Positions 56,301 through 64,000 are shown, counted from the stretch's first letter. The stretch is DNA of 64,000 nucleotides from Sphingobium xanthum (GCF_019737615.1 NZ_JAHKKS010000004.1:235147-299146), one strand, 5' to 3'. Numbers and translations: made by a program. The notes: a model not told the origin generated them from the sequence alone.

Positions 56301-59300
56301 AACCACAGGATGACCTTTCCGAGATAGATTGGGCGACCTCTCATGGCGCTCATTATGTTCACTCTTCCCCAATCTATAAACCGGGCAGCCTGTGCGAAGA
56401 GGTTATGGATGTTGGGTTCGCTCAAGCCGTTATCGTTTCGCCGCACGGATTGGTGAACGCGCTGCATAAAGCGGGTGAAATCGACCAAGATCGGGCAGAG
56501 GCCGCACTTAGTGCTATTCGCTCCTACGGGACGCCGTGGCCTGAAGAAGTTGAGGTCGACCTCTCCCGGCCCCTCTTGCTGGATATAGTAGCGTTGAACG
56601 CGATGGAGGTGGTCGACCTTATCGACCGTATCAAGATCGCCAGAATTGATGCACGAATTACCCATCAGACCAAGCGTCAGATTGAGAACGAAATATCACA
56701 ATGGTTGAGCGGGCAGGCTCCACTCATGGCAATCGAAAAACTCAGGGACACGCTTGTAAAGTCGGTTGATGAAGGCAAGGCGCAGCATGGCGGCTTCAAT
56801 CGCGACAAGGACGAACCAGAAGACGATGAGGATGCAGGTCGCTCGTCGTTAATGGCCCTACTGACAGATGCATCTGGATTTGATGCCCTGATTTCGGGCG
56901 ACGGTATGATCAATCGCAATGCGCAATTGACGGACCGAAAGGGCCTATCGCGACCCATTTACACAATCATTGATGTTGTCGATCATCTCGCACGAACAGG
57001 AAAAATTGACGGACGGAAGCGTAACGAAATTCGCCGGAAGCTGCGCGAGGCTGGCATTGCACTGGTGCCCCTTGAAATTGACGAGGTGATGGAAGCTGCT
57101 TCACAAAGCGATTGGAGCAGAGGGCCAGGCGTTGCCCTAAGAGCGATTGTGACTTCGATCCATTTGCCGACATTGCGGAAAGCCATACTGCTTCCACAAG
57201 AGCAATATTGGTTGGGCAATGTTTTCTCGGTGATGACGATCGCTATCAAGCGCTGTTGGGCCACCCTACCTCCAGAGACAGCGGAGGATGCGGCAACCTG
57301 GCTAATGAAGTCGCTCCCTGATCCGCATGACCTATTGGAGAAGGGTGCGCAGCCGGAAATGGCACTTTGGGCAAGCAACACTCGCCTAGCAATGCATGGG
57401 ATGTTGGCTCAGCCCGCAGAGGTTCCTTTCGAACGCCTTGAGGAATATTGGAACTGGTATGACTCTCTTGTTGCTCCCCAGCTAGGCGGGCGAGATCGAG
57501 CGATTGTTTCTCAAATTGATGAAACGCTGAAGCAAAATATCAAGTCGGCTGAAGCTATCGAAGGCTCAACCGAGCCGATCCCAGCAGTTGTTGTGCGGCA
57601 ATGGCTTTTCCAGAGGCTGCCTGATCAAATCCAGCAGCGGCTACTGACCGACGCAAGTGTATCTGAGGCTCTAGGATTTGAACGACCAACCCAGCGGGTC
57701 GGAAATCATCAGTTAGAATTGCAGGAGCTTGTTGATTTTATTTCGGCAATATTCGCTGAAAAAGCGCGAACCCTGATTGATGTTGAAGGCGCCGAGATTG
57801 CTTCTAATGTGACTATCCTCGAAGATGGAAATCTCGCTATCGAGCATGGCGGGCAAAATATCCGTATAGACTTCGCCGGTCTAGTTAGCCCGGATTTCTC
57901 AATTCGTGAGAAGGTGCTTGAGCAGATTCTTGCTAAGCGCACCTTGGCCATTTCGGAAATCAAAGCATGGCAGCAGACCATCGCTGTTGGACCGCTTAAT
58001 GCTGACCAACTTGCCGATTTTTTCGAGGTGCTAGCGAATGCACCCCAAGCATGGATTCGCAAAAACCGGATTGAAGACGACCTTACGTTTCAGGATTTGA
58101 CGTCTCAACGCAGCCCTTTTTATCTGCCTTTTGCTGACTTCGAAGACGCTGAATCCCTCAATGATGTCTTTGAGAAGACTGTGGCAGCGAGAGGCGGTTT
58201 ACCTGGGTTGCGCGCGGCAATCCGCTTATTCGCACCATTGGCGATTTCCCCCGATTTTAAGATCCCCGAGTTTGCAGATAAATTAGGAGATGAAAGCTCA
58301 TTGCGGCTCGTTCGGGAACTTCGGGCTGACGGCGATCCATTCTCAATGGTCGCTGCCTTCCAAATTGCTTCCATTAGAATGGCAGATAGTCGTTTCCGCG
58401 AGGAAGCAGACGCGATCTTTCTCCAATTGGTAGCTACAAACGAATATTGCGAGAAGATTGCCCACGATTACACCGCATGCTCGATGCTGATCATGGGATA
58501 TGCCGACACCCAAGGAGCCTTGGCGACTAAACCGTTACCTCTCCGTCGCGCGGCATTCCTTCTGCATGCAGCTTGGGCCGTAAGGGTGTTGAATGCTAAA
58601 GAAGTTCAAAGGCCTCAATTTCTGGCAGCGGTCGAGCAATGGGTGGGCGCGACATATCGTCTCGCTGGTCTTGTGGACCGGAAGGAAGGCCGTTGGTGGT
58701 TCCGAGAATGGTTGAGGCCAGAAATTTTGGCTGGTCAGATTCAGGGTAGGACTAAAGGGATAGCCTTGTCTGTGGCAGAAGAGCTTCGCCCAAGCGGATG
58801 GAGTGAACACCTCACAATTTCCGGTGGTGCGATTGATCTTCTCCATATGGTTTCTGGACCATTGGACGAGTTTTCCGGAAGCTGGCAGACTAATACATTT
58901 CCCTCGGAGGAGTTTTGCAATGCTGTTGCTGGCGCGAAGGCAGATCAGGCAAAGGTCATATTATTCAATACGCTAATTGCCTTTGAGATGCCGGATGAGC
59001 CAAGGCAGGCGCACGAGAAGGTCCTTACCTTACTGGACAATGCGGAGGGCGAGGAGTTCGCGACTCTAACAAACCTTGCGCTGATGGCGGCAGCGCGTTG
59101 GCGGGATATCGAACTAGCCGACGAGGCGCTCAAACGTGCAATGCAATATGGTATCGAGGAAGGATGGTCGTTCCGGCTTTTGAGCGAATGGTGCGTCGCG
59201 GCGGCTTTTGCAGGCGGCGAGCGTCCTGAGCTGATCGGACAGCTAGAGAAGCATCTATCTGAGCTTTTGAATCGGGATTTGGAACCGGCCCAAGCAAGCG

Positions 59301-59392
59301 AATTGGTCGGTTTGCTGGATAGGTTGATCGACCTCATCCCTCTTGCTGGGGCACTACGACGTCTAAGGAGTGCTGCTTTGTTGGCTACCTAG
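53381..59392 (+). CDS. Giant 2003-residue helical-repeat protein with PIN-nuclease-like segments; candidate defence protein
   Basis: The first half is mainly paired helices of TPR-like type. From about residue 895 a PIN-like unit starts (VAFDLPALLALEMIGIL, then FLPAGIM), ending near AVIVSPHGLVNALHKAGEID. A second similar unit starts at about 1060 (LLLDIVALNAMEVVDLI) and reaches ISGDGMINRNAQ, then DVVDHLARTGKI at about 1166-1195. PIN domains are RNases. The rest is helical with no membrane segment. TTG 53381 is the start because AGGAGG lies seven bases upstream and the first in-frame ATG is 45 codons later. The layout recalls the predicted TPR-GreABC-PIN conflict proteins, but I see no GreAB-C domain. 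Confidence 0.75.
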   Translation: MSGWATSAVSKGAAAAIKPAIDALRKQVGRRGASQIAGQVSLPSAMEFEEALALISEQPGTLPGFLAHHAKRALSDIPDVFQDENVRIWLQREDVRSLVIEGARAAIAGRSADEERQTATASFVENLGDFAWWGEFVFDCAVAFLALTIKTKMNPGQRAIIDNANFNTELLSQEIAGLRASVLPQSPDAIRAFIEPRVRREERERSLVDDQRQDRLVSLARRVIEGDLQAADQDIRIALFRSTAAALARADRCDEAESWIEQARLAGANDLSPDLARVALNRGEYGTVFDLLGDRTDSISVMLVADALKRRDGLQVGLDYIKKHLTAADMSGFALATTATWSANAGDWTGAEKLLAGASPAQCDENPTIPYVRMRLRLALMLPEGQRENLIDSDNALPRQEALRNDVEGRRLSSAAINDLDEFRRLVPDIHAEKGLWFDAQRLFLRLTDRNGPDYAVAVDEIKSLVTEPATAVLFGMIALSFDLDFEWQTLREELARKELFGNLEGAELHAAFQLTMASGTPHEVSAFAERYQDALLAAGAPLQAVVGVRIEIAAKTGRSDLAKELFSEWRQALASDVVTRLEAIIAQVDEKFSAVEAWRGAFKQTGGDLELLRLVEVMIPANDPDLGVSAVELWKRRHRVDDVSRAANALFNAGRDTELDTLLDAIGNDGNHDQGIARHKAWAAFRHGQLADARAQCAVLRETSPDDEGLRQLEINILLESGKWRDLSGIANEDWQRRDFRTARQLLQAAEFSQIIQDPVCDDLARAAVAKAPNDPHILTAAFGFAIRRGTDWSSEAGQWLRNAAKESGPDGPMKKGNIREFIEMAQDRAERTQSLDRMLLSGQMPLELVARPLGITISELILDRLASNSNLRDARQRVCLPLIAGNRLPVDLSELQCVAFDLPALLALEMIGILQAALDLFPKVFLPAGIMPQLFSDYIEAQRGQKSRFEQAQRLKAAIDNGVFVVESGISEPQDDLSEIDWATSHGAHYVHSSPIYKPGSLCEEVMDVGFAQAVIVSPHGLVNALHKAGEIDQDRAEAALSAIRSYGTPWPEEVEVDLSRPLLLDIVALNAMEVVDLIDRIKIARIDARITHQTKRQIENEISQWLSGQAPLMAIEKLRDTLVKSVDEGKAQHGGFNRDKDEPEDDEDAGRSSLMALLTDASGFDALISGDGMINRNAQLTDRKGLSRPIYTIIDVVDHLARTGKIDGRKRNEIRRKLREAGIALVPLEIDEVMEAASQSDWSRGPGVALRAIVTSIHLPTLRKAILLPQEQYWLGNVFSVMTIAIKRCWATLPPETAEDAATWLMKSLPDPHDLLEKGAQPEMALWASNTRLAMHGMLAQPAEVPFERLEEYWNWYDSLVAPQLGGRDRAIVSQIDETLKQNIKSAEAIEGSTEPIPAVVVRQWLFQRLPDQIQQRLLTDASVSEALGFERPTQRVGNHQLELQELVDFISAIFAEKARTLIDVEGAEIASNVTILEDGNLAIEHGGQNIRIDFAGLVSPDFSIREKVLEQILAKRTLAISEIKAWQQTIAVGPLNADQLADFFEVLANAPQAWIRKNRIEDDLTFQDLTSQRSPFYLPFADFEDAESLNDVFEKTVAARGGLPGLRAAIRLFAPLAISPDFKIPEFADKLGDESSLRLVRELRADGDPFSMVAAFQIASIRMADSRFREEADAIFLQLVATNEYCEKIAHDYTACSMLIMGYADTQGALATKPLPLRRAAFLLHAAWAVRVLNAKEVQRPQFLAAVEQWVGATYRLAGLVDRKEGRWWFREWLRPEILAGQIQGRTKGIALSVAEELRPSGWSEHLTISGGAIDLLHMVSGPLDEFSGSWQTNTFPSEEFCNAVAGAKADQAKVILFNTLIAFEMPDEPRQAHEKVLTLLDNAEGEEFATLTNLALMAAARWRDIELADEALKRAMQYGIEEGWSFRLLSEWCVAAAFAGGERPELIGQLEKHLSELLNRDLEPAQASELVGLLDRLIDLIPLAGALRRLRSAALLAT

Positions 59393-59434
59393 CGCGGTCC
59401 AGCGGGGCATTTCCATTATTGAGTTGCTCTCCGA

Positions 59435-59656
59435 TTAGGGGAGTTCAGCCGTTAGTTTCGCCACGTCACATTGCAGAGCCATGCAGAGGCGGCATAGGAC
59501 GGTGAAGGTCACGTTGCGTTCGCCTCGCTCAACGGCTCCGTAATACGACCGATCGACATTCGCCACCAGGGCGAGTTCCTCCTGCGTTAGGCAGATGCTT
59601 TTGCGCTGCACCCTGATCCTGCGACCTAATTCAAGAAGAACTGCTTTCTCGTCCAT
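59435..59656 (-). CDS. XRE-family HTH regulator
   Basis: This 73-residue protein is a Cro/CI-type HTH (LGRRIRVQRKSICLTQEELA, VDRSYYGAVERGERN), with only a short tail. Small regulators of this kind are common on islands. It converges with the giant gene, 42 bases after its stop. It may regulate island genes. Confidence 0.88.
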   Translation of the reverse strand: MDEKAVLLELGRRIRVQRKSICLTQEELALVANVDRSYYGAVERGERNVTFTVLCRLCMALQCDVAKLTAELP

Positions 59657-59772
59657 CGACGAGCTTAAGCCGCAGATGGTGACTATCAGTCCACGGGCGA
59701 TTATATCTCATTATTAACTTCTCGGCGTTAGTCTTGCTGCATTGTGGGGCGACGCGAGACGAAGAGGTGGCT

Positions 59773-60395
59773 ATGTTCAGAGGACGCTGCACGATCAATT
59801 TTAGCAGTAGCTATCTCCCTTGCATTGGCCTCAGTCTATTGACTGCGTCGGGCGCGGCTCATGCTCAGATGAGCAGCTCTAACTGCATGGCGATGGGGGG
59901 AGGGATGGTCCACTGCGACACTATGAGCATGGGAAATTCCGGGAGTACGGTAAGTCCTGGCGCTGACGATGGATCAACGGCTCTTGTTTTGCAGGGGCTT
60001 AGCGATTTGCTTGGTTTCAACGGGGAAAAGTCGATCGGAAGAAAGCCGGCAAAATGCTGGCCGATGGGGATTGCGTAGGTGCACGCCGCTATGCCCTTGA
60101 GAAGGGGCGAATGGAGTTGGCTAGTCAGGTTGGTCAGCTTTGCCAGCCTCGCGCCGCCACGGCGACGGCGAGCGCGGCTCCAGTGGCGGCCTTTAACGGC
60201 ACCGCACCTGTGATACCCGCTCCGATGCCCTTGCCTGCCGCTCCCGTTGCAAATTCGGCCTCCACGCAACTGCAGACGCCAACGAGGAGTCCGGCATTTC
60301 CGCCGAGGGCGACACAAGGGGCTTCTCGCCGCACATCGAGTTCGACGGCGGCACCTGTCGTCATAAATGACTATTCCGTGCCGACGCAGCGCTGA
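59773..60395 (+). pseudogene. Exported small protein, split by a frameshift
   Basis: The first frame starts at ATG 59773 with a signal peptide (LPCIGLSLLTASGAAHAQ) and a Met/Cys-rich segment (NCMAMGGGMVHCDTMSM), and stops at 60078. A second open frame shifted by -1 from about 60030 (KKAGKMLADGDCVGARRYAL) continues to 60395 with a Pro/Ala/Ser-rich tail. The join lies near GGGGAAAAG. This could be decay, a sequencing error or, less likely, programmed slippage. Function unknown. Confidence 0.6.
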
Positions 60396-60409
60396 GATCG
60401 CAACACTCC

Positions 60410-61369
60410 ATGGTGGAGAAGGTCCATTGTTGGCGGTGCAGAGAACCGATGCCCATGCTCGACGATCGGGAATGGGCGACGATCTTTCCACTCCTTCAGG
60501 CTGGTGCGCAGGCGGGAGAGAAGCAGCCAGCGCTGGAAGCCTATTTCCGCCTGACTGGCTTTCGCGAAACGAACTTCAACGCCATTTGGCATCATCGGCG
60601 CAGCCTTTATGGGCCTTGCTGCAAGCATTGCGGAAGGCCATTGCGTACGTCCCGAGCGCGTTGGTGTGCTGCATGTGGCGGTGAACGAATAGAAGGCGGC
60701 GTTCTCAGTAGGAGGCGGCTGTTTTCCGTCAGTCTCGGTCAAACCTGGCAGGGAGCGTCAGCTTTCCTCAAAGGCCTTGCCGGACGAGCCGCGCCAAAAT
60801 CCACCCCTCTAGCGCCCGATCCAGCACCGTCGCTTGAAAATAGGCTGGGCTTCGAAATCAGGTCGAGTGATCTCTTTGCAGCGCTACGACACACCTTCTT
60901 GGAGCGCATCCGAACCGTTGCATGCCTTGAGCAAATCATATCGGAATATGCCAGCTTCCTTGAGGCTCACGCGCCCGCGCCGGTCGTAGAAATTAGAGAT
61001 CAACAGACGCTGCCTTTTGATAAGTGGCTTATTCTCGACGCGATCCTGATTGGGTTGATCCTGAGTGATGATGAGGGATGGCAATGGGCGTTAGGCACCA
61101 GCGCGGTATCTCTCGCGGATTTTCAGCCGAACGTCGGAAAGCACCCCATATCCGCTTTGGGAGTAGAACCCGGCGCCAACCTTTCAATTGAGGAATACGC
61201 CAAACGAATAGCCCAGAATCGCAACCGCGCCCGCTTCGCCTCCTTCAAGGGGAGTGCTGATCGTGATCGCAGCTTGATTTCGTTCAAGATTGAAAACGCC
61301 AAGCGCCTCAATCATGCTCTTTCAAAGCAAGAAAAGTCGCTTATGATAGATGAGGTGTATCGCGGGTGA
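60410..61369 (+). CDS. Zinc-ribbon protein of unknown function
   Basis: This 319-residue protein has CWRC near the N-terminus and CCKHCGRPLRTSRARWCAACG at about residues 70-90, giving a zinc ribbon. The rest is helical without recognised motifs. The segment ETNFNAIWHHRRSLYGP between them is well ordered. It sits 14 bases after the frameshifted gene and converges with the polymerase-like gene. It may be a DNA- or RNA-binding island protein. Confidence 0.75.
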   Translation: MVEKVHCWRCREPMPMLDDREWATIFPLLQAGAQAGEKQPALEAYFRLTGFRETNFNAIWHHRRSLYGPCCKHCGRPLRTSRARWCAACGGERIEGGVLSRRRLFSVSLGQTWQGASAFLKGLAGRAAPKSTPLAPDPAPSLENRLGFEIRSSDLFAALRHTFLERIRTVACLEQIISEYASFLEAHAPAPVVEIRDQQTLPFDKWLILDAILIGLILSDDEGWQWALGTSAVSLADFQPNVGKHPISALGVEPGANLSIEEYAKRIAQNRNRARFASFKGSADRDRSLISFKIENAKRLNHALSKQEKSLMIDEVYRG

Positions 61370-61410
61370 TTTTACGGGTTCCCTATATGAGGAATTCGAG
61401 AAGGATGTCC

Positions 61411-62886
61411 TCAAGTGGATACTTTGATGATTGGATCAAATCCAAACATTGATCGATAAAAATTGATCATTTCCTTTTTCAGATGGTCAGATTTATCGGT
61501 CATGGTCACGAATGAATCGTGGATTGGCAAAGCCACAATTCCTTGTTCCATCAGATTGATGATGATGGCTAGGGCCAAATCTGAGTCTTTCCGCTGAAGC
61601 CGCAACCCGATCCCCGTCCCGAAAGCATCGGCAATGGGAGCGTGTTTGTCTTCGATCATTTGGCGGACCTGTTTCCGGGAAAAGTCGGGCCAGAAGGATA
61701 GGCCATTGGACAACGGTATCCGCTCAGGTTTGCCGTCGCTCCCATCGTTGATAAGAGCCTGTGTTATCTTCTTTATTGCTTCCCTGAAATGGTTGGCTCG
61801 CAAGCCCTTTCTCGCCTCGTATGCGGCGATCTCAGCGAGCCGATAGGGATCATCCAGATATTCGATGCCGCGCTCATGGTAGAGCATGCGCAAGGCGCAG
61901 CCTGAATAGTCCAACTCCGTTGTCGGTTGACCGTTGATGGTGATCTTGGAGCGTAGCGACTTAGGTGCATCAATCCACCAGCCGCCATACAAACGCCCGC
62001 CCTCGTCGAAGTTGCCATTGTTGAAGACGCGATAAAGATCAGTCCGGAATAGTTCTGGACGATAGACATGAGGTTCTTGGCCGTCCCTATTCGCTTCGGC
62101 ATGCTTTGCCCATGCGGCTGCTTCAGCCCCGGTCAGAGCCAGTCTTATATCCTGTTGAACTAGGAACGTATTGTAGCTCTCGAGGAGAGCGGTCCAGTGA
62201 TGGGTGTCCTCGGTCGGGGTGAAATCCAGAAACTTGCCCTCAGGCTTGCTTGAGCGCAGCCTTACGAGACTTTGCGCAGGAAGCTGCTGGGTCAGACAGG
62301 AGTCGGTGATATCAGTCTGACGAGCGAGGTAGAACAGGGCCTTCGTGATTTCATAAGTCGAGGCCGTTCCCCATTCGCCAATGGATGCTTTCAGCAGTCC
62401 CGCATCAACCAGAACATCGACAGCGCGGGACATGGCCTTGCCAGAAAGCCACTGAGGCGCATCTGTGTAGCCTTCCGCCCCACGGAAATATGCAACCTGG
62501 CAGGGCTCGCGGTGATGGAAGCATCGAAAGCCATTGGCCAAGATCTTGCGGACAATGGTGTAATGATTCGCCTCGTCAGCCGGACGCCGCTTGCGACGAC
62601 GCGTCTCGCTGGCTGCCAGCAGGGCCAGAACCTGCCTTGTTATCGCGTCTCCTTCGGGATCGCGGAAGTCGATCGCATCGTCAAACCAGGTTCCTCGTAT
62701 CGACGTCACGTTGGCCGGAATTTTGACATCACCATCATTGGGTGGCGTCGGCGCGGTGCCGGTTCTCTGCGGTGCTGGATGAAAACGTTGACGATGCCAA
62801 AAGAGGAAGGCTTGGGGCTTCTGTTTGACGTAAAGCCTCATTTCCGACTTTGCCGGTGCTGGGGCCTCGGAGGCAGGCATTGTCAT
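61411..62886 (-). CDS. Family-A/T7-type polymerase-like protein of a mobile element
   Basis: This 491-residue protein has three motifs in the order of family-A DNA polymerases and T7-like RNA polymerases. Motif A is ELDYSGCALRMLY (Asp326); motif B is FREAIKKITQALIN (Arg368, Lys372; R-x3-K spacing as in Klenow); motif C is PIHDSFVTMT (Asp457), close to the T7 RNA polymerase HDSFG segment. The N-terminal 300 residues include a possible winged helix (SGKAMSRAVDVLVDAGLL). There is no exonuclease domain. The ATG overlaps the stop of the upstream HTH gene. Replication or primer synthesis for the element is the likely role; activity is not proven. Confidence 0.72.
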   Translation of the reverse strand: MTMPASEAPAPAKSEMRLYVKQKPQAFLFWHRQRFHPAPQRTGTAPTPPNDGDVKIPANVTSIRGTWFDDAIDFRDPEGDAITRQVLALLAASETRRRKRRPADEANHYTIVRKILANGFRCFHHREPCQVAYFRGAEGYTDAPQWLSGKAMSRAVDVLVDAGLLKASIGEWGTASTYEITKALFYLARQTDITDSCLTQQLPAQSLVRLRSSKPEGKFLDFTPTEDTHHWTALLESYNTFLVQQDIRLALTGAEAAAWAKHAEANRDGQEPHVYRPELFRTDLYRVFNNGNFDEGGRLYGGWWIDAPKSLRSKITINGQPTTELDYSGCALRMLYHERGIEYLDDPYRLAEIAAYEARKGLRANHFREAIKKITQALINDGSDGKPERIPLSNGLSFWPDFSRKQVRQMIEDKHAPIADAFGTGIGLRLQRKDSDLALAIIINLMEQGIVALPIHDSFVTMTDKSDHLKKEMINFYRSMFGFDPIIKVST

Positions 62887-63086
62887 GTTTCAAGAAGTGA
62901 GGCTACAAAGGCCTCGACCTCTTCGCGCGAATAGCGTGCGCATCTGCCAATATAGCGGGGCTCCAGATCGAGGATGTGGGGCTCATCCCGCCGTCGTTTG
63001 AAACGCTGACCTCGCACCCAAGACGGCGACATGTTCAATAGGCGAGCGACATCCTTATCAGAATAGAATTCATGCCGAATGGTCAT
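62883..63086 (-). CDS. Excisionase-like / AlpA-type HTH protein
   Basis: This 67-residue protein has a MerR/excisionase-type HTH (YSDKDVARLLNMSPSWVRGQ) and the C-terminal IGRCARYSREEVEAFV typical of helix_turn_helix DNA-binding proteins of integrative elements. It overlaps the downstream polymerase-like gene by ATGA and lies downstream of the integrase, so all three form a minus-strand unit. Roles in excision or regulation are possible. Confidence 0.85.
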   Translation of the reverse strand: MTIRHEFYSDKDVARLLNMSPSWVRGQRFKRRRDEPHILDLEPRYIGRCARYSREEVEAFVASLLET

Positions 63087-63904
63087 GGACGGACTCCATT
63101 TACCGAAGATCAGGGATCGGTAAACGTTAAAGCCGTCGCGCCTGTATGGAGCCTACTCTACTTCGACTTCCACTTGCCTTTTACGGTCGCACGCAGTGTG
63201 TCGCCCACCGCGAAACTACATGGGTGTTGACCTTGAATATTCAAGATCAGGAAATTCAGCGGTATTTGCTCTATTGTTTCGTTTTGGAGCACACCGGACG
63301 CTTGGCAAAGCTTCCCCTGCACTTCCCCTGTTGAGGCATTAGAGCACCGCTAATCGACGCTTTCTGAGGCATTTTCCTGCCTATTCTCCTCAATGCGTCT
63401 AGCCGATGTAGCGCCGAAAACCTTCGCTGCCTCCATATCGCCACGGCTCACAGCATAGTGTTTTGCAAGCATCGCAGTGCCCGAATGGCCCAGTCGCTCA
63501 GCTACCGTGCGAGGGTCGATATTGCGCTGTATCAGGATCGTCGCATGAGTTCGGCGCAGATCATGCAATCTCACGTCCGGTAGGCCCGTTGCTTTCCAAA
63601 GGCCGGTAAGGGCGCGTTTGAGGGTCGTCATCGACACGGGGAACAACCGATGATCCCCTTCGGCCCTTTCCAGTTCCTTCAATGCTTCGATCGTCGCCAG
63701 CATCTCACCCGTGCACGTCACGAACCGAGGCTTGCTCGTCTTGGTGTTGATGACCTCTACCACTGTGTGACCTTCGCCAACGGAACGGATTTGATCCCAA
63801 GTGAGATTGACGATTTCTTCTCGCCGCATACCTGAGTTGTATGCCCAACTGATGTAGTGCCGGAGCCATCCCCTAGGGTTCGGACCCAATAACTGGATTC
63901 CCAC

Positions 63905-64000
63905 GTTGCTCGGATTGTGATTCAGTGTCTTGGCGAGGAGGCGCTGAGATGTCTGATTTCTTTTGGTTTTCCGATGCGCAGTGGTCTCGGATTGAGCCGC
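63905..64000. mobile_element. Left end of an IS5-family insertion sequence (right part outside the window)
   Basis: The boundary is estimated from the loss of integrase similarity. A likely terminal repeat starts near GGATTGTGATTCAG (about 63911). The transposase begins at 63949. The right end and target duplication cannot be seen. Confidence 0.55.
63949..64000 (+). CDS. IS5-family transposase, N-terminal fragment cut by the window edge
   Basis: The 17 visible residues MSDFFWFSDAQWSRIEP match the start of IS5-family transposases (MSDLFWLSDAQWARIEP type). A GAGGAGG-like ribosome-binding site lies upstream at about 63936. The rest lies beyond the window. Confidence 0.8.
   Translation, partial: MSDFFWFSDAQWSRIEP

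Larger units (their letters stand above)
52975..64000. mobile_element. Genomic island at tRNA-Val (right end outside the window)
   Basis: The DNA after tRNA-Val is more AT-rich and contains a tyrosine integrase, excisionase-like HTH, polymerase-like protein, XRE regulator, several unknown genes and an IS element. No second copy of the tRNA 3' end was found before 64000, so the right attachment site lies beyond or was lost. Confidence 0.75.
63350..64000 (-). pseudogene. Tyrosine integrase truncated at its 5' end by an IS element
   Basis: The C-terminal catalytic domain is intact: Arg in SGMRREEI, HxLR in LHDLRRTHA, LGHSGTAMLAKHYAV with the catalytic Tyr. The host frame is clear up to GIQLLGPNPRG near 63904; beyond this the frame stays open to the right edge but the DNA belongs to an IS5-family element. 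The usual N-terminal core-binding domain is therefore missing here. It is probably inactive unless an intact copy exists elsewhere. Confidence 0.78.

Noticed and set aside
63146..63334. A 62-codon plus-strand frame before the integrase
   Set aside because: No ribosome-binding site and no recognisable domain; may be an intergenic frame.
62975..64000. A second copy of the tRNA-Val 3' end as a right attachment site
   Set aside because: I looked for GGTTCAATCCCTACC near the integrase and did not find it.

Overview
The window is chromosomal DNA from a GC-rich alphaproteobacterium, almost certainly a member of the Sphingomonadales (Sphingobium, Sphingomonas or a close relative). The signs are a GcrA cell-cycle regulator, two proteins with PEPxxWA-type C-terminal sorting signals, an aa3-type cytochrome oxidase subunit IV micro-gene, split pntAA/pntAB genes, a reductase resembling the Sphingomonas RedA2 type, and small REP-like palindromes. 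About 53 kb is ordinary core genome; the last 11 kb is a more AT-rich horizontally acquired island next to tRNA-Val.

Layout: 1-2.4 kb holds a translationally coupled pair, a partial hypothetical gene and a histidine-kinase-like protein whose phosphoacceptor His is replaced by Gln. 2.5-7 kb holds a glutathione S-transferase, a small helical protein and a fatty-acid beta-oxidation pair (thiolase, then multifunctional hydratase/dehydrogenase). 7.4-8.8 kb is folE with a pteridine-reductase-like SDR. 8.9-10.2 kb is rpsF-rpsR-rplI. 10.3-13.8 kb has a c-type cytochrome, an EF-hand protein and a divergent murein-recycling pair (Mpl-like ligase, LD-carboxypeptidase). 13.9-19.3 kb is a fatty-acid synthesis cluster (fabD, fabG, acpP, fabF, mltG) interrupted by a 436-bp GxxExxY element with terminal inverted repeats.

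19.4-26.3 kb contains a membrane protein, a 2H phosphoesterase, and a catabolic cluster: RedA2-like reductase, aromatic-acid-type MFS transporter, and divergently a FAD oxidoreductase with a TauD-type dioxygenase, flanked by tRNA-Met and tRNA-Arg. 26.4-33.3 kb has yhhQ, an Asp/Glu racemase, the pntAA-pntAB-pntB transhydrogenase operon with an extra membrane protein inside it, a 40-residue oxidase subunit and a sigma-54 response regulator. 33.3-40 kb has a PEP-CTERM protein, parE, gcrA, an ABC-2 permease, hspQ, tRNA-Ser, and a divergent LysR/SnoaL pair. 40.1-45.5 kb is one 1776-residue surface protein with five tandem repeats of about 195 residues. 45.7-53 kb has an enoyl-CoA hydratase, a Tat-exported sulfatase with a divergent TetR, hslV-hslU, an amidohydrolase and tRNA-Val(CAC).

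The island (about 53-64 kb) starts just past tRNA-Val. It carries a 2003-residue helical-repeat protein with PIN-nuclease-like segments (a candidate defence/conflict protein), an XRE regulator, a frameshifted exported protein, a zinc-ribbon protein, an excisionase-like HTH gene coupled to a 491-residue protein bearing all three motifs of family-A/T7-type polymerases, and a tyrosine integrase whose 5' part is replaced by an IS5-family element running off the right edge. The polymerase-like protein and the giant PIN protein are the best candidates for something not yet described.
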